A stretch of DNA of 11,297 bases from Methylomonas sp. Its GTDB lineage: Bacteria; Pseudomonadota; Gammaproteobacteria; Methylococcales; Methylomonadaceae. The notes below the pieces were generated by a model, which saw nothing but the letters and a program-made list of their open reading frames with translations, was not told the DNA's origin and made no database searches. A program made the translations under genes and the position numbers. The DNA lies in NCBI GenBank assembly GCA_026988195.1, contig JALSLS010000346.1:1-11297 (forward strand), written 5' to 3'. Positions 1 through 4,760 of this stretch are shown here, in pieces. Every line of letters starts with the position of its first letter. Positions within the stretch are counted from its first letter, which is position 1.

Positions 1-107
1 GGGTCTTCGTAAACGAATAATTTTTTGTTGGCAATGGCTAAGATGATGGCTAAAACAACACCAAGAATCATCATAAATATTGCAGCGGTTATGATGCTAG
101 AAATCAT
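1..107 (-). CDS. rnfB: Probable Rnf electron-transport complex subunit B, N-terminal fragment
   Basis: Reading the minus strand from the ATG at 107, 35 codons run open to the window edge. They encode one hydrophobic segment (about residues 4-26, rich in I, L, A, V, M) followed by a short basic and aromatic stretch, NKKLFVYED, with the next codon beginning CC (Pro). A single N-terminal membrane anchor followed by a (Y/E)EDPR-like motif just before the cysteine-rich FeS region is the usual start of RnfB/RsxB, the iron-sulfur subunit of the membrane ion-pumping ferredoxin:NAD oxidoreductase. The diagnostic cysteine motifs would lie left of the window and cannot be seen, so the identification rests on the N-terminus alone. 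The sequence before the start (AAAGAA) is only a weak ribosome binding site. The gene is divergent from the PEP-CTERM gene to its right. Another single-anchor membrane protein cannot be excluded. Confidence 0.55.
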   Translation of the reverse strand, partial: MISSIITAAIFMMILGVVLAIILAIANKKLFVYED

Positions 108-211
108 TTCTTTATTGTAAGGTATATGCTATATCTAAATAAGTGCACAGTTATATAGATATATTTTTTTAAGATAACCGCTGATTATACACCAAATTAG
201 CTGTTTTTGGG

Positions 212-220
212 GGAGGTGAT
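212..220 (+). promoter_or_regulatory. Perfect extended Shine-Dalgarno sequence
   Basis: GGAGGTGAT at 212-220 is fully complementary to the 3' end of 16S rRNA over nine bases. It is followed by GTTT and an ATG at 225, so GGAGG lies eight bases before the start, close to the optimum. Most genes in this window (rlmH, maf, bamC-like, tldD) have weak or no Shine-Dalgarno, which makes this match stand out. Confidence 0.45.
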
Positions 221-224
221 GTTT

Positions 225-263
225 ATGATTAAGAAGTGGGGAGCTTGGGAGTGTGTTAAATAA
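225..263 (+). CDS. Possible 12-residue peptide (leader or micropeptide)
   Basis: ATG at 225 to TAA at 261-263 encodes MIKKWGAWECVK. The only support is the perfect Shine-Dalgarno immediately upstream. The product has two tryptophans and one cysteine in 12 residues, a biased composition that can be seen in attenuator leader peptides, but no terminator/antiterminator pair is obvious downstream and the next gene starts 265 bases later. It is too short for any family assignment. It may be a leader, a free micropeptide, or a chance occurrence of GGAGGTGAT in a G-rich stretch; I cannot decide between these from sequence alone. Confidence 0.25.
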   Translation: MIKKWGAWECVK

Positions 264-421
264 ATTCTTTTTAGGAGAGAAGGTCTGAACAGTGTAGGAA
301 ATTTTGGCGCAGGTTGTGGGGCCAAATAATAAGCTAGGTTTGGTTTCTTTGAGTTCTTGTTCCTCTAGGTGGGGAGCCTTTCTAGTTATATACGCAGTGT
401 CAGAAAAATTTACAATTTCAC

Positions 422-441
422 TTGATTGTATTTGATTGTAT
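422..441 (+). repeat. Two tandem copies of a 10-bp unit
   Basis: TTGATTGTAT occurs at 422-431 and again at 432-441 without a gap, followed by a partial third copy (TGATT). It lies 88 bases before the ATG of the PEP-CTERM gene. A unit of about one helical turn could be a pair of same-face binding sites, or simple slippage; it also supplies TTGATT hexamers that could act as weak -35 boxes. Confidence 0.6.
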
Positions 442-528
442 TGATTAAAAGTGTTTAAATCAATGTTGTATTCGTTGTTGGTATGCTTTGTGCATATATG
501 TATTGAAAATAATCTGAGAGCAAAAGCT

Positions 529-1245
529 ATGAAAACAAGGACATTTAAATTATATTCATTATTGGCCGTTTTAGGACTAGGGCTATCTGGGACAGCACAA
601 TCTGCACTTATCGACCGAGGTGGCGGTTTAATTTATGATAATATCTTAGATGTTACTTGGTTACAGGATGCTAATTATGCCAAAACATCAGGTTATGATA
701 CAAATGGAAAAATGGACTGGTCAGCAGCCAATACATGGGCAGCTGGTTTAAGTTATGGGGGTTATAATGACTGGCGTTTAGCCGACGTAAAACCTGTTAA
801 TAATACGGCATTTCAGTATAGTTTAGCTTTTGATGGCACTACTGATATAGGCTATAACATAAGCAGTACACAATCAGAAATGGGCTATATGTTTTATCAG
901 AACTTGGGTAATACGGGGTATTTTGATACAAATGGTATTCCAACTGATTGCTTGGGAACTGGTTTGTGTCTAAGCAATACAGGTTTATTTGATAACCTTG
1001 AATCCTTTGCTTACTGGACGGCAGTAGAGTACACACCTAATACCAATTCCGCATGGGCGAGTTTTAGCAATACGGGCTTACAGCAATCTAATGATAAGAG
1101 CAGAGAGTATTTTGCATGGGCTGTTCGTACCGGTGATGTTGCCCCCGTCTCTGGCGGAGATGTTGGTGCTGTGCCTGTACCTGCCGCTGCTTGGTTAATG
1201 GGAGGGGCTTTGCTTGGGTTGGTAGGTGTTACTAGAAAGCGGTAA
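529..1245 (+). CDS. Secreted DUF1566-type protein with VPVPA-type PEP-CTERM sorting signal
   Basis: This 238-residue exported protein has three parts. Residues 1-26 are a classical signal peptide (MKTRTFK, a hydrophobic core, cleavage probably after AQSA). Residues about 30-203 resemble the DUF1566/Lcl C-terminal family, with the typical phrases GLIYDNILDVTWLQDANY, NDWRLADV and FAWAVRTGDV. Residues 215-238 are VPVPA, a hydrophobic helix and a TRKR basic tail, the tripartite PEP-CTERM signal of the VPLPA class processed by exosortases. It is therefore likely a cell-surface or extracellular-matrix protein; its molecular function is unknown. An in-frame GTG at 451 would add 26 residues. I prefer the ATG at 529 because it puts the signal peptide at the terminus, with GAGAG upstream as a modest ribosome binding site. 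No exosortase gene is in the window, and no clear terminator follows. The gene stands alone, apart from the conserved cluster to the right. Confidence 0.88.
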   Translation: MKTRTFKLYSLLAVLGLGLSGTAQSALIDRGGGLIYDNILDVTWLQDANYAKTSGYDTNGKMDWSAANTWAAGLSYGGYNDWRLADVKPVNNTAFQYSLAFDGTTDIGYNISSTQSEMGYMFYQNLGNTGYFDTNGIPTDCLGTGLCLSNTGLFDNLESFAYWTAVEYTPNTNSAWASFSNTGLQQSNDKSREYFAWAVRTGDVAPVSGGDVGAVPVPAAAWLMGGALLGLVGVTRKR

Positions 1246-1268
1246 CCCCTACATGCTACTCGATCGCT

Positions 1269-1327
1269 GGGCATTCATGTCGGAGTATCTCGCCTCAATG
1301 TCTTAAGGGAATATTATAAGAATGCCC
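1269..1327. repeat. 8-bp inverted repeat with 43-base spacer
   Basis: GGGCATTC at 1269-1276 is the exact reverse complement of GAATGCCC at 1320-1327. The left arm begins 24 bases after the stop of the PEP-CTERM gene. The spacer shows no strong internal stem and no U-tract follows, so it is not a standard terminator; it could still protect the 3' end of the transcript, or be chance. Confidence 0.35.
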
Positions 1328-1392
1328 CTACCCAAACATTATAATTTAGCTACAAGGCACTCTCTTAATGAATAAAAGTTAAGTAAGTTGAT

Positions 1393-1462
1393 GTAGGATG
1401 TGCTGACGATAGGAAGCGCATCAACTACAAACGATGCGCTTCCTATCGTCAGCACATCCTAC
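1393..1462. repeat. REP pair (BIME-like): perfect 30-bp inverted repeat with 10-base loop
   Basis: The arms 1393-1422 and 1433-1462 are exact reverse complements over all 30 bases and flank the loop AACTACAAAC. Each arm is itself REP-like: a 5' GTAG tetranucleotide, then a short palindrome. In the left arm GATGTGCT (1397-1404) pairs with AGCGCATC (1415-1422), with one G-U pair and a 10-base loop. Two such units in opposite orientation with their GTAG heads outward form a bacterial interspersed mosaic element. GTAG-headed REPs are known to be mobilised by REP-associated tyrosine transposases (RAYTs); none is encoded in this window. No U-run follows, so it is not a canonical intrinsic terminator, although the hairpin would be very stable in RNA. 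Confidence 0.85.
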
Positions 1463-1554
1463 TACTTTCTTACCTTAATGGCAGTGAGGCTCTCAGTCGG
1501 TAAGTTCATTCTTTTAAGGTTCCTAAAATGATACTGTTAAAAATCCTGACACCG

Positions 1555-1575
1555 CACATTAATTACCCTAATGTG
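1555..1575. repeat. Small stem-loop
   Basis: CACATTA (1555-1561) and TAATGTG (1569-1575) are perfect reverse complements around a 7-base loop ATTACCC. The hairpin is AT-rich and only modestly stable. It has no attached U-tract or neighbouring gene end; function is unknown. Confidence 0.4.
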
Positions 1576-1633
1576 TTGTAGTTAACTGAAACCTTGGTTA
1601 ATCATTGTTTTGTGTTTTTAACGGTAGCTTACC

Positions 1634-1696
1634 CCTGCTAGAGCAGGTTTCCAAGCATAAAACCCTAGGGTTTACTTTAAAACATAAAGGTTTACT
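1634..1696. repeat. Cluster of hairpin, palindrome and 20-base-spaced direct repeats
   Basis: CCTGC (1634-1638) pairs with GCAGG (1643-1647) around TAGA. A perfect 14-base palindrome AAACCCTAGGGTTT lies at 1660-1673. The octamer GGTTTACT occurs at 1669-1676 and again at 1689-1696, start to start 20 bases apart, about two helical turns. A palindrome with phased repeats can be a regulator binding region, but there is no adjacent gene start to support that. Confidence 0.35.
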
Positions 1697-2176
1697 GTTT
1701 GGTGATTTAAATAGTTAGTTTTTGCCAGTGATGACCTCAATAAGTCCGATTAATTTGTTAAATATCAATTAAGTGTCAGTATTTTTTACGTTGTTATGAT
1801 GGCTTTGTATTACTTTTAGCGGGTGGAAATGAGTTTGTAGAATGGAAAAACGATCGTGCACTCCACCATTCACCCAAAGGAACTACACCAAATAAAATAT
1901 CCCTCTTAAAATGGGATACAGGTCATTAGAGGCTATGAAACTATTCTATCTTTGGCCTATTTCCTTACAAAGCATTGCAGACTAAAGCCAGCGCCCAAAT
2001 AACAGGCTATTTGCCCTGTATTCAGTGATCTATCTAACCCGCCCACCCACCTTTTAGCAAATGCTTGTTCCAAAGTGACTCTTAACAGTCCGAGTAATAC
2101 AATTTCCCATCTAACTTACCCTATTTAAAGGCTGTCCATTGCATCAATATAGTGTTCTGTGTATTCTGCTTGTTGA

Positions 2177-2203
2177 TTGACACTTTAGATTTGGCCGGAT
2201 AAT
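2177..2203 (+). promoter_or_regulatory. Candidate sigma-70 promoter of rlmH, nearly leaderless
   Basis: TTGACA at 2177-2182 is an exact -35 consensus. GATAAT at 2198-2203 matches the -10 consensus at five of six positions. The 15-base spacer is shorter than the preferred 17. Transcription would begin at about 2210, at or next to the rlmH ATG (2211). That would fit the absence of any Shine-Dalgarno before rlmH. This is a sequence-only prediction. Confidence 0.4.
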
Positions 2204-2210
2204 TAGTTTA

Positions 2211-2678
2211 ATGCAAATAAATTTGATTTCAGTAGGGAACAAAATGCCTGGGTGGGTGCAGCAGGGATATGATGAATATGCTAAAAGGATGCCAAAGGAA
2301 TGTGATTTGGTGCTAAAAGAAATAATGCCAGGGAAACGTGGAAAAAATAGTGATGTTGCTAGAATTGTGAGGGATGAAGGTGACAGAATGATACAGGCTG
2401 TTCCCACCAAAACGCATATTGTTACCTTGGATATTCCTGGTAAACCTTGGACAACAGCTGAACTTTCTGTTGCCATGAAGCGATGGATGGAAAGTGGGCA
2501 AAATGTGGCTTTGATGATAGGCGGGCCAGAAGGTCTGGCAGACTCCGTTAGAGAGGTGGCTAGAGAATCATGGAGCTTATCAAAATTAACTTTTCCACAT
2601 CCCGTAGTAAGAATTCTTGTTGCAGAACAACTGTACCGGGCATGGAGTATTTTGAATAATCACCCCTATCACCGATGA
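2211..2678 (+). CDS. rlmH: 23S rRNA (pseudouridine-1915-N3) methyltransferase RlmH
   Basis: RlmH uses S-adenosylmethionine to methylate N3 of pseudouridine 1915 in helix 69 of 23S rRNA, acting on assembled 70S ribosomes in the cytoplasm. The 155-residue product has exactly the length of E. coli RlmH. It carries the SPOUT-class signatures: the SAM-binding loop MIGGPEG (102-108) and the C-terminal knot region SKLTFPHPVVRILVAEQLYR (124-143) ending in NNHPYHR. No Shine-Dalgarno precedes the ATG, and a candidate promoter places the transcript start almost on it. In many gammaproteobacteria rlmH follows rsfS; here it instead opens a cluster and its stop overlaps the start of maf by four bases (ATGA). 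Family assignment is secure. Confidence 0.97.
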   Translation: MQINLISVGNKMPGWVQQGYDEYAKRMPKECDLVLKEIMPGKRGKNSDVARIVRDEGDRMIQAVPTKTHIVTLDIPGKPWTTAELSVAMKRWMESGQNVALMIGGPEGLADSVREVARESWSLSKLTFPHPVVRILVAEQLYRAWSILNNHPYHR

Positions 2679-3271
2679 AAACACAACTTATTTTAGCTTC
2701 AGCTTCTCCTAGACGCAGGGAATTATTAGATCAAATTGCTGTCAGTTATATTGTTCATCCCGCTGATATTGATGAAACACCTAGAGCAGCAGAAAATGCT
2801 GAAGATTATGTGGTAAGAATTGCAGCCGAAAAATCAGCGGCTTGTCAGTATTTGGTCGATTCAGAATTGCCCATATTAGCGGCTGATACCAGTGTGGTGA
2901 TTAAAGGGCGTATTCTAGGGAAGCCTGAAAATCAAGCGCATGCAATAGAAATGTTACAGCAATTATCGGGTGAAACTCACTTGGTTTATAGTGCAGTTTC
3001 CTTTAGAAGTGCTAAAAAGAGTGCTGATAAGGTTTTTCATCATCAGGCATTAAGTATTACTGAAGTGAGTTTTAGGCAAATATCATTAAAGCAAATTAAA
3101 GCGTATTGGCAAACAGGAGAGCCAGAAGGAAAAGCAGGGGCATATGCGATACAAGGCTTAGGCAGTATTTTTGTTGAATCAATTAAAGGCAGTTTTTCAG
3201 GTGTTGTGGGGTTGCCACTGTTTGAAACTGTAGAATTATTATCAAGACAGGGAATAAAAGTTATCACATGA
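2675..3271 (+). CDS. maf: Maf-family nucleotide pyrophosphatase, YhdE type (dTTP/UTP)
   Basis: Maf proteins hydrolyse nucleoside triphosphates to monophosphates and pyrophosphate; the YhdE subgroup prefers dTTP, UTP and modified pyrimidine nucleotides, and is linked to nucleotide-pool cleaning and septum inhibition. The 198-residue product shows the family start LASASPRRRELL (7-18), the catalytic-Asp motif AADTSV (Asp71), and the C-terminal block GEPEGKAGAYAIQGLG followed by VVGLPLFET. YhdE-like features (the IDETPRAAENAEDYVVRIA region and the AYAIQGLG block) favour this subgroup over the m7GTP-specific YceF type. It overlaps rlmH by four bases (ATGA at 2675) and rng by four bases (ATGA at 3268). 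Neither junction has a strong ribosome binding site, so translational coupling is likely. Confidence 0.95.
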   Translation: MKTQLILASASPRRRELLDQIAVSYIVHPADIDETPRAAENAEDYVVRIAAEKSAACQYLVDSELPILAADTSVVIKGRILGKPENQAHAIEMLQQLSGETHLVYSAVSFRSAKKSADKVFHHQALSITEVSFRQISLKQIKAYWQTGEPEGKAGAYAIQGLGSIFVESIKGSFSGVVGLPLFETVELLSRQGIKVIT

Positions 3272-4722
3272 GTGAAGAAATTTTAATTAACGTTACACCA
3301 CCTGAAACCCGTGTTGCCGTAGTCGATAATGGGGTGTTGCAGGAATTAATCATTGAACGCGAGCAACAAAAAGGCCTTGTTGGAAATATTTATAAAGGAT
3401 CGGTTTGTCGGGTGTTGCCCGGAATGCAAGCAGCTTTTGTTGATATTGGGCTTGAACGTGCAGCCTTTCTTCATTTATCCGATTTCAGTAATAAAGAACT
3501 AGAAAAAAAAGGCTCGGAAAATATAGAGCATTATCTACGTGAAGGTCAGGCACTGGTTGTTCAGGTAACAAAAGACCCATTAGGCACTAAAGGGGCTAGG
3601 TTAACCACCGAAATATCGATACCTTCTCGGTTTCAAGTTTATATGCCTTATGCAACAAACTCAGGGGTTTCTCAGCGTATTGATTCGGAAAAAGAGCGTC
3701 GCCGATTAAGAACATGTATTGAGCAATTTCAAGAAAAAAACCAAAGTGGTGGGTTTATTGCCAGAACTGCAGCTGAGTGTATAGAAGAAGCGGTATTATT
3801 TTCTGATATGACTTTTTTGGTGAAGTTATGGGGGGCTATTTCCCAAAAGATAGCTGAACAAAAAGTTAAAAGCTTAATTCATCAAGACTTGTCCTTAAGT
3901 AGCCGGATTTTACGTGATTTATTTACGGATAGTATTAAAAGAATAAGGATTGATTCACGAGAAACTTATCAAAAATTGGTTGAATTCTCAAAAGTTTTTG
4001 TGCCAGAAATTGTGCCAGTACTAGAACATTATACGGGGGACAGTCCACTCTTTGATATATACAACATTGAAGATGAAATAACACGGGCATTAGATAGAAA
4101 AGTGAGATTAAAGTCTGGAGGGCATTTGGTCTTTGATCAGACAGAAGCTATGACCACTGTTGACGTTAATACCGGGGGCTACGTTGGTGGTAGAAATCTG
4201 GAAGAGACTATTTTTAAAACAAACTTAGAAGCCGCACAAACAATATCAAGACAGCTTAGATTGAGAAATTTAGGCGGAATTATCATTATAGATTTTATTG
4301 ATATGCAGAGTGAAGAGCATAAAAAACAAGTGCTTAATGCCTTACAAAAGTGTTTAGATAAAGACCCCGCTAAAAACAAAATAACGGAGGTGTCTACTCT
4401 TGGCTTGGTTGAAATGACGCGAAAAAGGACGCGCGAGAGCCTTGAGCACATCTTGTGTGAAACATGCAGTGCATGCGGTGGGCGCGGGATGCTAAAAACT
4501 GCTGAATCAATGTGCTTGGAAATTTTTAGAGAAATTATTCGAGAAGTTAGGCAGTATAATGTGCAAGATTTATTGATTTTAGCTTCTAATGAAGTCGTCG
4601 AAATGCTGCTAGATGAAGAGGCTGGAATGCTTGCTGAACTGGAACTATTTCTAGGTGTTAGCATCAAATTTAGGGCGGAAGTTGAATATAACCAAGAGCA
4701 ATATGATGTGGTGCTCTTGTAA
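3268..4722 (+). CDS. rng: Ribonuclease G
   Basis: RNase G is a single-strand endoribonuclease that matures the 5' end of 16S rRNA and takes part in mRNA decay. The 484-residue length is close to E. coli RNase G (489) and lacks the long scaffold tail of RNase E. An S1-type RNA-binding domain occupies about residues 38-120 (GNIYKGSVCRVLPGMQAAFVD). The DNase I-like catalytic region has the two metal-binding aspartates in TVDVNTGG (Asp299) and IIDFIDM (Asp342), 43 residues apart as in E. coli RNase E. The zinc-link cysteines fall at C400 and C403 (CSACGGRG), at the same distance from the second aspartate as in RNase E. The start overlaps the maf stop (ATGA). All key residues are present, so the enzyme should be active. 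The maf-rng-yhdP order is widely conserved in gammaproteobacteria. Confidence 0.97.
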   Translation: MSEEILINVTPPETRVAVVDNGVLQELIIEREQQKGLVGNIYKGSVCRVLPGMQAAFVDIGLERAAFLHLSDFSNKELEKKGSENIEHYLREGQALVVQVTKDPLGTKGARLTTEISIPSRFQVYMPYATNSGVSQRIDSEKERRRLRTCIEQFQEKNQSGGFIARTAAECIEEAVLFSDMTFLVKLWGAISQKIAEQKVKSLIHQDLSLSSRILRDLFTDSIKRIRIDSRETYQKLVEFSKVFVPEIVPVLEHYTGDSPLFDIYNIEDEITRALDRKVRLKSGGHLVFDQTEAMTTVDVNTGGYVGGRNLEETIFKTNLEAAQTISRQLRLRNLGGIIIIDFIDMQSEEHKKQVLNALQKCLDKDPAKNKITEVSTLGLVEMTRKRTRESLEHILCETCSACGGRGMLKTAESMCLEIFREIIREVRQYNVQDLLILASNEVVEMLLDEEAGMLAELELFLGVSIKFRAEVEYNQEQYDVVLL

Positions 4723-4749
4723 GTAATGAATGAGATTATTGGTAGCGTT

Positions 4750-4755
4750 GGAAAG
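4750..4755 (+). promoter_or_regulatory. Ribosome binding site deciding the GTG start of yhdP
   Basis: GGAAAG sits five bases before the GTG at 4761. This spacing, and the basic residues followed directly by a membrane segment in the product, support GTG rather than a later ATG as the start. Confidence 0.6.
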
Positions 4756-4760
4756 TTTTC

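Larger units (their letters stand above)
108..528. other. Divergent intergenic region
   Basis: This stretch of about 420 bases separates the probable rnfB (minus strand) from the PEP-CTERM gene (plus strand). It is very AT-rich at 120-180 and noticeably G-rich on the plus strand at 209-380. It contains a short reading frame with a strong Shine-Dalgarno (212-263) and a 10-bp tandem repeat (422-441), listed separately. It should carry the promoters of both flanking genes, but I found no pair of -35 and -10 boxes good enough to call. I see no tRNA or recognisable riboswitch. Confidence 0.6.
1246..2210. other. 965-base region without a convincing gene
   Basis: Between the PEP-CTERM gene and rlmH I see no open frame with coding character on either strand, no tRNA and no transposase remnant I can recognise. 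The region does hold repeated small structures: a long-range inverted repeat (1269-1327), the perfect 30-bp REP pair (1393-1462), a 7-bp stem at 1555-1575, a 5-bp GC-rich stem at 1634-1647, a 14-bp palindrome at 1660-1673 and paired arms around 1821-1875. The rlmH promoter is probably at its right end. It may contain an unannotated small RNA or be decayed sequence. Confidence 0.6.

Noticed and set aside
272..335. Second short frame after AGGAG at about 272, using CTG as start
   Set aside because: CTG is a very rare start codon, the GTG at the same place is followed at once by a stop, and there is no other support.
451..528. GTG start at 451 extending the PEP-CTERM protein by 26 residues
   Set aside because: The extension would bury a canonical signal peptide; the ATG at 529 puts the basic and hydrophobic signal at the N-terminus.
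1393..1462. The inverted repeat as terminal repeats of an insertion sequence
   Set aside because: Only 10 bases separate the arms, so nothing could be carried between them; the internal REP fold explains it better.
1393..1462. The same inverted repeat as an intrinsic terminator
   Set aside because: No U-tract follows on either strand, and it is about 150 bases from the end of the PEP-CTERM gene.
2144..2476. 110-codon minus-strand frame over the rlmH start
   Set aside because: It is antisense to rlmH and to its likely promoter, with no recognisable protein features.
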